64,000 nt of DNA from Tausonia pullulans (lineage: Eukaryota > Basidiomycota > Tremellomycetes > Cystofilobasidiales > Mrakiaceae): NCBI GenBank assembly GCA_951802195.1, contig OX637635.1, forward strand, positions 62,001 to 126,000. Direction: 5' to 3'. Shown in pieces: positions 24,357 to 33,382 of this stretch. Position numbers and translations under genes: made by a program. The notes below the pieces were generated by a model. It searched no databases and had not been told where the DNA came from. It worked only from the letters and a program-made list of their open reading frames with translations. Within the stretch, counting starts at the first letter, position 1, and each line of letters begins with the position of its first letter.

Positions 24357-24772
24357 TGTTAGGATTGGCCCAAGGGTCGATGGCAGAGAAGATTGGGCGA
24401 GGAGGGGGACGTTGGCGATGAAGTGTACTGAGGGCGGTGGCGGGTGAGGAAAGAGAACTGTAGTGATGGAGGTAACACAGGCTCCCTTAAGGGTCTTGGG
24501 CAAGTTTGTCGTGTCCAAATGATAGTCAGAGTGCAGAACAAACTACGATGAACTGAGCGTTTTATGGGCGAGGGGTAAGAACAAGGGAGGGGATGAGAAG
24601 TGCGAGAACGCAAAGTCTGTAGAGCAGATGATGAAATAAAAGAGAAGAAAGCGCAATGAGACAAGGAGCGTGAGCCAATGTGGCGAAAGAATGGTCCAAG
24701 ATGAGGGAATGTGGAGCAAGCAAGGGAAAGGCAGGCGCAGAGCTGAGGTGGCAAGTCCGCGAGATCCTGACA
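24357..24772 (-). repeat. LTR-A, 5' LTR of the left chromovirus
   Basis: 416 bp, ends TG..CA. It lies within copia integrase sequence (the coding stub at 24773-25033), which shows that the chromovirus inserted into a copia element. Confidence 0.9.
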
Positions 24773-25033
24773 CGGAGGTACGTCTGGAATGCCTTTGACT
24801 TGTACTCTCCTCCGTTGTCAGTCCTTAGTGTCCTGACTGACCTCCCTGTCGCCTTCTCCACCCTCTTGCTCCAGTCCACAAACGACTGGTACGCCTCCGA
24901 CTTCCTCTCGAGGGCGAAGGACCAGTGGTACTGGGTGGCATTGTCCCAGATGGTCATCATGTACGACCTGTTCTGGTGGGAGGGGACCGGCATGGGTCCT
25001 TGGAGGTCAGAGTGGACGAGGTCGAGGACCTGC
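24773..25033 (-). mobile_element. Copia integrase fragment (left arm)
   Basis: A minus-strand fragment of a Ty1/copia integrase core (LVHSDLQGPMP, WDNATQYHWSFAL, LRTDNGGEYKSKAF), bounded on one side by the chromovirus LTR-A and on the other exactly by the LTR-D of a different copia element. The same stretch occurs in the right arm at 36451-36711. Confidence 0.85.
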
Positions 25034-25209
25034 TGTTGAAGGTCTATGTTCGCCCTTGGGTCCAATGTGGTTGCAAGCTTATTTCATATACCCACTCGAC
25101 TCTACCCGCACATATAAGGTTAACCTAGTGGCGTAAAAAGTACTACAAAGGGAGGACAAGGGATGAAAACTACTAGATTATAGGTCTCCGTGAATCGCTC
25201 CTTCCAACA
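25034..25209 (-). repeat. LTR-D, 3' LTR of the copia element
   Basis: 176 bp, reading TGTTGGAAGGAGCG...CCTTCAACA on the minus strand, preceded by the purine-rich tract GAGTGGGAG. Its far end coincides with the end of the inverted-repeat arm. No 5' partner LTR was found. Confidence 0.75.
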
Positions 25210-25252
25210 CTCCCACTCGATGAGCTGAGACCTACTTCATTTCCGCTCCTGA

Positions 25253-27288
25253 TCATTTTCCTGTACTTTGGCCAGTCTTCGGATCCATACGCGAGCGGTG
25301 GTCCGTGATGCCTAACGACTTCTTGAAGCGTTCGAGTTTCTCTACGCCCAGGGCTTTTGTGAGTAGGTCTGCGAGCATGTCCTCCGTTGGACAGTATTGG
25401 AGTTCGATAAATCCGCTCTGCAATGCCTCTCGCCCGTACTTGTAGGCGACGTCGATGTGCTTCGTCTTCTCCGAATGCGTCCCGTTTTTGGTTGTCTCGA
25501 TCGCTCCTTGATTGTCGACGTTGACCGGGATTGAAGTGAAGTCGAATCCGAGCTGTGCTAGGAGTTTGGCGACCCATCTTAGGGTCTGGCATCCGGCTGA
25601 GAGGGCTATGTACTCCGCCTCAAGGGATGATCGGCTGACTGCCTTTTGACGTCTGCTCGCCCAGATGACGGTTGATCCGAGAACTTTGACGATGAATCCA
25701 GTGGTTGATCGTCGTGACTCGTGATCTCCGGCGTAGTCGGAGTCCGTCCAAAGTTCTATGAGCGGCGCATCTGGTTTCCCTCCGAGCGTGAGTGTTGTAT
25801 CTGCCGATCCTTGTAGGTATCGGAAGATCTTCTTGACTGCTCCCCAGTGGACCCTTCGAGGATCCGAGCTGAATCGGCTAACGACTCCGACCCCGAAAGC
25901 GATGTCCGGTCGGGTGCAGACCTGAAGATACATGAGGGAGCCGAACGCCTCGAGGTACGGCACACCGGCCAGCTTTTCCTTTTCTGACGAGGCGAGATCC
26001 TCTGACTGGACTGACAATTGTCGAAAGTCGTCCATCGGGACCTTGTTTGGCTTGGCGGTGCTCATGTTGAAGCGTTCGAGGACCGATTCGACGTATCGTT
26101 GCTGGCTGAGGAACATTGTTCCTGCCATTCGGTCCCGTTGAACGTCGATCCCGAGAATGGTTCCGGGATTAAGATCTCCTCGATCTTCGATTTTGAACTC
26201 CTTTTGGATCTCCTCCATTACCCATCTTAGGTCTTCCTTTCCTCCTGCTGCGACGAAGTCGTCGACGTACTGGACCATCATGATCCGTCGTCCTTCGCGA
26301 TATCCGATGTAGACGCAGTGATCCGCTTCAACGGGATGGAGGTTGAGCCGTGTTTGGAAGAACCTTGAGGAATGGTTGTAGAATGCGAGGGGAGATTGTT
26401 TGAGTCCGTATAGGGCCTTGAGGAGGTGCGCGACCAGTTTCTTGTCCTGCCCTCCCTTCTGTTCATACCCTGTTGGCTGATCCATGTTGACAGTTTCGAC
26501 CAAGTCTGCTGTGAGGAACGCCGTTTTGAGGTCTCCTTGGACTAGGTCGAGGTCCTCTAATGCCGCTATGGCGAGGACAATCCTCAGGGAGTTGAGCTTG
26601 GATACCGGCGCGTACGTCTCGACGTAGTCCACTCCTTCGCGCTGACAGTAGCCTTTGGCCACCCATCTAGCCTTGAAGCGAGTGATCCTCCCGTCTGCTC
26701 CTTTCTTGAGCGCGTACACCCAGCGCCCTCCGACCGTTTTCGATCCCGAGGGTAGCTCCGTGAGTTCAAAGACTCCGTTCCCTTCCATCGAGGCCATCTC
26801 TTCGTCCATTGCTTCCCTCCAGAAGTATGCGTGCTCTGACGTCATTGCTTCTTCGTACGTCTTGGGTAGTGAGGGTGATGGGAGATCCTCGAGGTTTGGT
26901 CTTGCCGCATACGCGTGGCCGACGAAGTCCTCCGAAACGAAATCGGTTATGTCGTAGTCCGTTTGGATGTATTTCGCCGTGTCCGCTGCTTCCGCGATTG
27001 ACCTGTTTCGCATCCCTCGACCGTAGCTCCCACTCGATTGAACAGCGGGCTGGTCTTCCTCGACCTCCTCGTAGTACCACGAGGGCTTGAGGCGGGATGT
27101 CTTTGGTTTGCCTGCTTCGGCCTTCCCGAGCGGGTCTTGTTGCACTTCTGGCTGCTTGGACGGTTGTGCTTGTTCCGTCGCCTTGTCCTCTTTCGGCTGA
27201 TCTATTCCTTCTTTTTCCTCCTCTTCCCTGGATCCATTTGATCCGACTGTCGGCAACTCCGCTGTTTTTAGTGCCCCGAACGTTTCGT
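25253..27288 (-). CDS. Copia reverse transcriptase/RNase H region (fossil)
   Basis: An open frame of about 670 codons. After a Lys/Glu-rich linker it has the copia RT signatures VDYVETYAPVSKLNSLRI, QGDLKTAFL and YVDDFVAAG. It continues through SLMYLQVCTRPDIAFGVGVV to RNase H with WTDSDYAGDHESRRSTTGF, SRSSLEAEYIAL and KHIDVAYKY, and the end at 25253. It is the distal half of the copia pol gene, separated from its integrase half by the inserted chromovirus. Confidence 0.9.
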
Positions 27289-27293
27289 CGAAG

Positions 27294-27653
27294 TGTTAGG
27301 ATTGGCCCAAGGGTCAAGGGCTGAGGATGACGGGTGCTAAGGGGAGGGCGTGTGTGGAATAGTAGACTGAAGTGCGGGCAGTGACACAGGCTCGCTTCGA
27401 TGTCTTGGGCAAATTTGTCGAATCCAAATGGTAGTCAGAGTGTAGAACAAATTGTACGATGAACTGAGTGTCTTATGGACTAAGGGTGAGAAAACAAAGA
27501 GTGTGTGACAGTGTGGCTGAAGAGAGGCTAAAAATATGGAAGCTGAGCAATTAAGGGCGATGCTACACAGACGAGGAGCCGAGGTGGCGGGTCCGCGAGA
27601 TTCTGCAGCCACATAAGCACAGAGCCTATGTAGTGAACCGTAAGATCCTGACA
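27294..27653 (-). repeat. LTR-B, 3' LTR of the whole chromovirus
   Basis: 360 bp, TGTTAGGATTGG...AGATCCTGACA on the plus strand, identical to 33023-33382. Confidence 0.95.
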
Positions 27654-27703
27654 GGAGCCCCCGGCTAAGGCCCGAACTCCTGAGAGGGCAAAGGACCTGA
27701 GAG

Positions 27704-30700
27704 CTAGGGGTTACGGCGACGAGGACGGCGAGAAGGACGACGGATTATTCGACGCGATGGCTTGGGAAGATCAGGATGGGCGCGGTGGAAGGCTTTGAGG
27801 AGGCGAAGATGAGCAACGTGATCGTACGGCTCCCATGTGTCCTCCTCGTCGCGATAGCCTTGCCAGTGAACGAGGTAGAAGTGCTTGCCGTCGCGGACGT
27901 CCATCTTGATGATGCGTTCGACGACGTACAGCTCTGGGTCGGCGGCGTTGACTGGAGACGCGGCAGGCTGGTGTTGACCGGGGTGTCCGGGGGCGTGTGG
28001 CAAGAGGAGCGAGGCGTGGAAGACAGGATGGACCGGGACTGTGGGAGGCAAGTCGAGCTCGAAGGAGATGTCCGAGAGTACACGGAGGATCCGGAACGGG
28101 CCGAGGTGTTTGACATCGAGTTTGAGCGAAGGCCGATCGGTGGTAATGTTGCGACGGTTGAGCCAGACGAGATCACCAGCCTTGAAGATCGGAGGGGGAG
28201 GATCCTTGCCGTCTTCCCCTGGAAAGGTGGTAGGACGACGGGACTGATCAGCGAAGGTCTTGTAAGAGCGTTGGGCAGCGAGGATGTGATCTCGGATCTC
28301 GGTATGAAGAGCGCGAAGCTTGGCAACTGTGGCATCGGCGGCGGGATTGTGCGAGGTAGAGGCGGCGAGGAGGTCAGATGACGAGAGAGGATGGAACCCG
28401 TGGTTGGCGAAGAAAGGCGTGTGCTGGGTGGCGACCGCTAGCGAGTTGTTGAGAGCGAACTCGCAGGAGGGAAGGAGCGAGACCCAGTCGTCTTGATGGT
28501 GGTTGCAGAAGATCCGAAGGAAGGTCTCGACGACGGCATTAGCACGCTCGGTTTGGCCGTTGGCCGCGGGGTGGAAGGCGGTAGTGAAATGAGGGGCAGT
28601 GCCGATGAGAGAGAGGAAAGATCGCCAGAAAGCGGAGGTGAAGGTCGATCCGCGATCCGAGGTGATGTCTGTCTGGAAACCGTGGTGCCGGACAACGTGG
28701 TCGAGGTACATCCGAGCGAGCTCGGGAGCCGCGAAACCGGCTTCACAGTACGGGACGAGACGAACCATCTTGGTGAATCGATCGATGAAAACTTGAATGC
28801 AGTCGAGGCCGTCGGAGGTTGGGAGCTTGACGATGCCGTCCATGGAGATCATCGTCCAAGGGCGTGTCGGTGGCGGAAGCGGTTGGAGGAGGCCGAAGGG
28901 TGCGCGCCGATTTGTCTTGTTGCGGACGCAAAGGTCGCAGCCGGAGGTGTAGGTCTGAACGAACGTGTAATCAGAGGGGAAAGTGAACGAGCGTCGAAGA
29001 AGGTCGTGGGTCTTGCGAGCGCCAAGGTGCCCAGCGAGGCGAGGCTCGTGGCAGGCGCGGACGAGGTCGAGGCGTAGCTGGTGATCGTCCGGAACGAGGA
29101 CGAGGCCGCGCGAGAGAAGGAGGTCTGTAGGGTGGAGCGAGAGACCCTGGAGAGCCTTGACATCGTCGGGAGAGCGAGGGCGATTCGGATGACGGAGGAG
29201 GTCAATGAGGGGGGCGAGTGATGGGTCGGCGAGTTGTGCGGTGAGAAGACGAGGAAGGAGCTTGGGGCGAGGATCGAGGTCGGGAATGGGTTCCGGAGGT
29301 TCCGAGTCAATGGGTTCGAAGAGCGCAGGGATGTTGCCGATAGTATTGAAGGAAGTTTGATCGAGGGGAGCTTGATTGAGGGGAGCGGCAGCGGCCGAAG
29401 GACGGGACCTGAGGTTGGCGGCAATGATGTACTGGTCGGGTTTGAGAAGGCGTCTGGGTGTCTGGTCCGAAGGGCGACTCCCCTCCGAAAGGTCCTGTCG
29501 CCTCGACAGGGCATCGGCGACGGTATTGCGTCCTCCAGGGCGGTAGATAACGACAAAGTTGAAACCAGAGAGGAACTCGGCCCAGCGGGACTCACGGCGG
29601 GAGAGGGCTTTGGAGGTGGTAAAGTACTGGAGCGACTCGTGATCGGTGTAGATGGTGAGAGGTGATGGGTGTCCTTCGCAGTAATGGCGCCACTCCTTGA
29701 GGCACTCGATGATCGCCAACATTTCCTTGTCGTGGATCTCGTAGTTGAGTTCGGCCGGGTTGAGCTTGCGCGAGTAGAAGGCGATCGGGCGGAGTGGCGA
29801 GCGAAGGGCAACGGCGCGTTGCGAGAGGACGCCGGCAACGGCGAAATCGGATGAGTCCGTCTCGAGGACGAGGGGAAGCGAGGGATCGAAGACGGTGAGG
29901 ACGGCAGACGAGGTGAACTTGGACTTGAGGGTCTTGAAAGCGGCGAGTTGATCCGGTCCGAAGTGGAAGGGGACACCTTTCTTGAGGAGGGACGTAATGG
30001 GAGCGACGACTTTTGAGAACCGGTGGACGAAACGGCGGTAGAAGTTGGCAAATCCGAGGAAGGACTGGATGTGTCTGACCGAGGTGGGTACCGGCCAGTC
30101 TGTGACGGCTGAGATCTTGGAGGGATCCATCTTGATGCCTTGAGCGCCGACGATGTAGCCGAGGAAATCGACCTCGTCCTGGTGGAAGGCGCACTTCTCC
30201 GGCTTGACCCAGAGGCGCGCTGTCAGGAGGCGCTCGAGGACAGTGGCAACGTGTTGGCGATGTGTGTCGAGGGTGGGGGAAAATATGAGGATATCGTCTA
30301 GATAGACGATGACGGAGATGTCGAGGAGGTCGCGGAGAGTGTCGTTCATAAAGTGCTGGAATGTGGCTGGTGCGTTCGTCAGCCCAAAGGGCATAACTTT
30401 GTACTCGAACAGCCCGTAGCGACAGCGGAAGGCAGTCTTCCATTCATCACCCGGGGCGATCCGAACGAGGTTGTAGGCGCCTCGAAGGTCGAGTTTGGTG
30501 AAGAACTTGGCAGTGGCCAGCCGGTCAAGGGATTCCGAGATGAGTGGAAGCGGGTACCGATTCTTGATGGTGATAGCGTTGAGACGGCGGTAGTCGACGC
30601 AGAGGCGAAGAGATTTGTCCTTCTTCTTGACGAAAAGGATGGGAGCAGCGGCAGGTGACTTCGAGGGGACGATGAAACCTTTGGCGAGGTTCTCGTCGAT

Positions 30701-31795
30701 GAATTCGCGAAGAGCGCCGAGCTCGACTGATGAGAGGCCGTAGATCGGACCGAAGGGTGGCTGCGTGTTGTCCTTAAGAGTGATGGCATGGTCGTATGGC
30801 CGATGAGGGGGAAGTTCCGAGGCTGAGGACTTCTCGAAAACCTTGAGGTAGGCGTGATACTCCGGTGGGACGATGGCGGGTACATTAATCTCCGGGGGTG
30901 AAGGCTCACGGTCCGGGGGGTCAAGCGGGTCCGTAGGCGGGATAACAGAGAAGTAAGGCGAAGACCGGGTGGCGGAGATGACGGCAGGGAGGAGCGATCG
31001 GTGGCTGACTGGCGAGGACGAGGACTTGAACTTGAACCTGAGCGAGGACGAGGACTTGGGCGAGGACGAGGGCTTGGGCGAGAACGAGGGCTTGGGCGAG
31101 GACGAGGGCTTGGGCGAGGGCTTGGGCGAGGACGAGGACTTGAACTTGAACCTGAGCGAGGACGAGGACTTGGGCGAGGACGAGGGCTTGGGCGAGGACG
31201 AGGGCTTGGGCGAGGACAAGGACAAGGGCGGGGACGAGGGCGATGAAGCCTCGTTGAAAGACGATGGTGGGACTTGACTGAGGGGTTTGGCTAGGGTGGG
31301 AGTTTCTCGTGAGAGGCAGGAGCTCCGGCAGTACTGCGAATCGAAAACGAGGTAATGCGCTGGCCAGTCGATCGAGGGATTGTGTCGTTTGAGCCAGGGA
31401 ATACCGAGGATGATCGGATAGTGGCCAAGGGAGGTGACGTCGAAAGAGAGGGATTCGGTGTGTCGATGCCTAGGTACGGTGAGGGCCAGGGGAGAGGTGT
31501 GATGCGTGACGGCTCCCGATGCGATCGGGCGACCGTCGACGACCTCGAGGGCGCGAGGGGCGTTCTTTACCACGAGTGGAACCGAATGCTTGTCGACGAG
31601 GGACGAGTCGATGAAGTTGGATGTGGCACCGCTGTCGATCAGTGCGTATGTGTCGAAGGAGGTGGATCCGAAGGCGATGGAGAGGGGCAGGACGACGTGA
31701 TCTTCCTCATGAAAGGAAGCCGTGGGGATGTCGTCGGTGGAAAGGCAATGGAATGGGTTAGAGGGTAGCGAAAAACGGTCGACCGGGGGGAGCAT
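27704..31795 (-). CDS. Chromovirus Pol polyprotein
   Basis: 1363 codons. The N-terminal aspartic protease has LIDSGATSNFIDSS. A Ser/Pro/Lys-rich repeat region lies between protease and RT. The RT has [36 protein letters not shown] and YLDDILIFS. RNase H has [16 protein letters not shown] and IYTDHESLQY. The integrase has a zinc-binding GHLGARKT...CDLCVRNK part, the acidic residues in MDGIVKLP and TSDRGSTF, and NGQTERANA. The C-terminus holds a chromodomain, YVVERIIKMDVRDGKHFYLV followed by HWQGY. The chromodomain places it among chromoviruses, in which this domain steers integration to chromatin. Confidence 0.95.
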   Translation of the reverse strand: MLPPVDRFSLPSNPFHCLSTDDIPTASFHEEDHVVLPLSIAFGSTSFDTYALIDSGATSNFIDSSLVDKHSVPLVVKNAPRALEVVDGRPIASGAVTHHTSPLALTVPRHRHTESLSFDVTSLGHYPIILGIPWLKRHNPSIDWPAHYLVFDSQYCRSSCLSRETPTLAKPLSQVPPSSFNEASSPSSPPLSLSSPKPSSSPKPSSSPKSSSSLRFKFKSSSSPKPSPKPSSSPKPSFSPKPSSSPKSSSSLRFKFKSSSSPVSHRSLLPAVISATRSSPYFSVIPPTDPLDPPDREPSPPEINVPAIVPPEYHAYLKVFEKSSASELPPHRPYDHAITLKDNTQPPFGPIYGLSSVELGALREFIDENLAKGFIVPSKSPAAAPILFVKKKDKSLRLCVDYRRLNAITIKNRYPLPLISESLDRLATAKFFTKLDLRGAYNLVRIAPGDEWKTAFRCRYGLFEYKVMPFGLTNAPATFQHFMNDTLRDLLDISVIVYLDDILIFSPTLDTHRQHVATVLERLLTARLWVKPEKCAFHQDEVDFLGYIVGAQGIKMDPSKISAVTDWPVPTSVRHIQSFLGFANFYRRFVHRFSKVVAPITSLLKKGVPFHFGPDQLAAFKTLKSKFTSSAVLTVFDPSLPLVLETDSSDFAVAGVLSQRAVALRSPLRPIAFYSRKLNPAELNYEIHDKEMLAIIECLKEWRHYCEGHPSPLTIYTDHESLQYFTTSKALSRRESRWAEFLSGFNFVVIYRPGGRNTVADALSRRQDLSEGSRPSDQTPRRLLKPDQYIIAANLRSRPSAAAAPLNQAPLDQTSFNTIGNIPALFEPIDSEPPEPIPDLDPRPKLLPRLLTAQLADPSLAPLIDLLRHPNRPRSPDDVKALQGLSLHPTDLLLSRGLVLVPDDHQLRLDLVRACHEPRLAGHLGARKTHDLLRRSFTFPSDYTFVQTYTSGCDLCVRNKTNRRAPFGLLQPLPPPTRPWTMISMDGIVKLPTSDGLDCIQVFIDRFTKMVRLVPYCEAGFAAPELARMYLDHVVRHHGFQTDITSDRGSTFTSAFWRSFLSLIGTAPHFTTAFHPAANGQTERANAVVETFLRIFCNHHQDDWVSLLPSCEFALNNSLAVATQHTPFFANHGFHPLSSSDLLAASTSHNPAADATVAKLRALHTEIRDHILAAQRSYKTFADQSRRPTTFPGEDGKDPPPPIFKAGDLVWLNRRNITTDRPSLKLDVKHLGPFRILRVLSDISFELDLPPTVPVHPVFHASLLLPHAPGHPGQHQPAASPVNAADPELYVVERIIKMDVRDGKHFYLVHWQGYRDEEDTWEPYDHVAHLRLLKAFHRAHPDLPKPSRRIIRRPSRRPRRRNP
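31008..31240 (-). repeat. Tandem repeat inside pol
   Basis: Units of about 18 bp (gaggacgagggcttgggc on the plus strand) are repeated many times, within a longer duplicated block that includes gaacttgaacctgagc. They encode [12 protein letters not shown]-type repeats and two LRFKFK blocks between protease and RT. The region is much shorter in the two other copies of the element. Confidence 0.85.
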
Positions 31796-31927
31796 GGGAG
31801 GACCGCGAAGTGATTCTTTGGTGTTTTGAATAAAAAAGGAGTAAAGAGGGGGTCCAGAAACGTTGTCGAAAAGCGAGGGGCCGTTGGCAGACGAAGGCGA
31901 ACCCGTCGGGTCGGACGGGTCGGCTAG

Positions 31928-32953
31928 TCACGCTGAGTCTTGATCGTTGATAATCTCCTTGATTGTGGCTGAACGAGGGACGCCATTGGCGGTATTGGTG
32001 GCCGAGATAGCCGAGATATTGAAGAATCGACGAGGAGCGATGGGACAGTTGATAACTCGGTGGTCCTTGCTGGCGCAGTATAGGCAGAGGCCGTCGCGTC
32101 GGCGGCGCTCCCTTTCCGCGTCGGAGAGGGGGCCACGAGGCCGAGAGGTGGCGTCGACCTCCATGGGGACGGGGCCGGATGATGAGGCTGAGGTGTTGGT
32201 CACGGGTACGAACGGGAAGAAGGTACGACGAGCGGGAGGGACGACTGTGGCGACGGTTGGACGGCTGACGTTGCGGGGTGCATGAGCGTGGCGAAAGTCG
32301 GTGAGGGCGTTGTCCCATTCGATGGCGGCGTCGATAAGATCGTCGAGGTTGGCATAGTTTTGAGCACGGACGAGACGTTCCTTGACATCAAGCTTAAGAC
32401 CGTCGAAGAAGTTAAAACGATGATACTGATCGCCAAAGTCAAGGAGGAGTTTGTGGCGTCTGTACTCGAAGGCGTAGATGGAAACTGTGGTCGTTTGACG
32501 AAGATCCTTGAGAGCGCGCCGAGCGGTTTCGACGCGGTCGATTTCTCCGAAGTCTTTGAGGAGGCGGGCCCTGAAACGTGGCCAGGTGTCGAACCAGTCC
32601 GGACGGTCGGAATCATCGACGAGGAGGTAAGGGCGGACCCAGTTGAAAGCGTCATCCGTAAGGAGTGAGATCGCGTATTGAATCCTCATGTCGTCCGTTC
32701 CGAGGGACACGGGTTGCAGGCGAAAAATGTTATCAAGCTTGAGGACGAAGGTCTCCGATTCTGATCTCTTGCCACTGAAGGCGTGGGGAGTAGGTCCGTG
32801 GTAGTCTTTGACTTCGGGATGCGAGGTGATAACCTCTGTCTGTTGTTGTTGTTGTTGTCGGAGATTTTTAAGGGCGGTCCTTAGACGGTCAACTTGCTGT
32901 CTTGCAAGAGCAAGTTCGGTAACGATTCGAGGGTCTGCGTTGGGATTATCCAT
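31928..32953 (-). CDS. Chromovirus Gag
   Basis: About 341 codons from ATG 32953 (MDNPNADPRI). It starts with a coiled segment and a poly-Gln run. The retrotransposon gag domain is recognisable (FVLKLDNIF, YAISLLTDDAFNW, FRARLLKDFGEID, GLKLDVKERLV), followed by a basic region and a zinc knuckle CLYCASKDHRVINC (C-X2-C-X4-H-X4-C). Gag and pol are separate open frames. Confidence 0.92.
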   Translation of the reverse strand: MDNPNADPRIVTELALARQQVDRLRTALKNLRQQQQQQTEVITSHPEVKDYHGPTPHAFSGKRSESETFVLKLDNIFRLQPVSLGTDDMRIQYAISLLTDDAFNWVRPYLLVDDSDRPDWFDTWPRFRARLLKDFGEIDRVETARRALKDLRQTTTVSIYAFEYRRHKLLLDFGDQYHRFNFFDGLKLDVKERLVRAQNYANLDDLIDAAIEWDNALTDFRHAHAPRNVSRPTVATVVPPARRTFFPFVPVTNTSASSSGPVPMEVDATSRPRGPLSDAERERRRRDGLCLYCASKDHRVINCPIAPRRFFNISAISATNTANGVPRSATIKEIINDQDSA

Positions 32954-33011
32954 GTTGGCTAGGACAGTGTCGAGGTGGAGACCACTAGGAGCGAGCGGGT
33001 GACAGACGGTG

Positions 33012-33020
33012 ACTCTGACT
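33012..33020 (-). other. Probable self-priming primer-binding region
   Basis: Two bases inside the 5' LTR the minus strand reads AGTCAGAGT, the exact complement of ACTCTGACT within the LTR (33162-33170). The same pair is present in the right copy (37131-37139 against 36953-36961) and, in mirror image, in the left copy. Such pairing is known for self-priming Tf1/sushi-type Ty3 elements. No match to a usual tRNA 3' end (TGG...) is seen here. Confidence 0.55.
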
Positions 33021-33022
33021 GA

Positions 33023-33382
33023 TGTTAGGATTGGCCCAAGGGTCAAGGGCTGAGGATGACGGGTGCTAAGGGGAGGGCGTGTGTGGAATAGTAGACTGAA
33101 GTGCGGGCAGTGACACAGGCTCGCTTCGATGTCTTGGGCAAATTTGTCGAATCCAAATGGTAGTCAGAGTGTAGAACAAATTGTACGATGAACTGAGTGT
33201 CTTATGGACTAAGGGTGAGAAAACAAAGAGTGTGTGACAGTGTGGCTGAAGAGAGGCTAAAAATATGGAAGCTGAGCAATTAAGGGCGATGCTACACAGA
33301 CGAGGAGCCGAGGTGGCGGGTCCGCGAGATTCTGCAGCCACATAAGCACAGAGCCTATGTAGTGAACCGTAAGATCCTGACA
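33023..33382 (-). repeat. LTR-B, 5' LTR of the whole chromovirus
   Basis: 360 bp, identical to 27294-27653, followed by the duplicated CGAAG. Confidence 0.95.

Larger units (their letters stand above)
20176..24772 (-). mobile_element. Left chromovirus copy (Ty3/gypsy), broken and internally shortened
   Basis: A fossil Ty3/gypsy chromovirus on the minus strand, bounded by LTR-A copies at 24357-24772 (5') and 20176-20612 (3'). Parts seen: gag with a zinc knuckle (CLYCASKDHQVINC) at about 24330-23377, aspartic protease (LLDSGATSNF), reverse transcriptase (YLDDILIFS) and the start of RNase H. The integrase and chromodomain part is absent. A solo LTR-B with its own target duplication lies inside the pol region. 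The reading frames are broken in several places. The two LTRs differ by a number of substitutions and small indels, so this copy is older than the one at 27294-33382, or its ends have been mixed. Confidence 0.85.
20613..25033 (-). repeat. Left arm of a ~4.4-kb inverted repeat
   Basis: This segment is the reverse complement of 36451-40888. The conceptual translations of gag and pol pieces in the two arms are the same except for one residue noticed. Both arms carry the same solo LTR-B at the same site and the same copia integrase stub at the outer end of the chromovirus 5' LTR. One small in/del region lies near the inner pol end (around 20630). Confidence 0.9.
27294..33382 (-). mobile_element. 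Chromovirus (Ty3/gypsy), looks whole
   Basis: A 6089-bp fossil-class LTR element. The two 360-bp LTR-B copies are identical as read. Gag and pol are each a single long open frame, and the 5-bp duplication CGAAG flanks it. Order on the minus strand: LTR, short leader with primer-binding region, gag, pol (protease, RT, RNase H, integrase, chromodomain), LTR. Identical LTRs imply a recent insertion. It sits in the same orientation inside a copia element. Confidence 0.95.

Noticed and set aside
31008-31240. Regular repeats considered as a CRISPR-like array
   Set aside because: Units are contiguous with no unique spacers and lie inside a coding frame of a retroelement.
30969-31277. Plus-strand frame with LGEDEGLGE repeats
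   Set aside because: It is the antisense reading of the tandem repeat inside the chromovirus pol gene.
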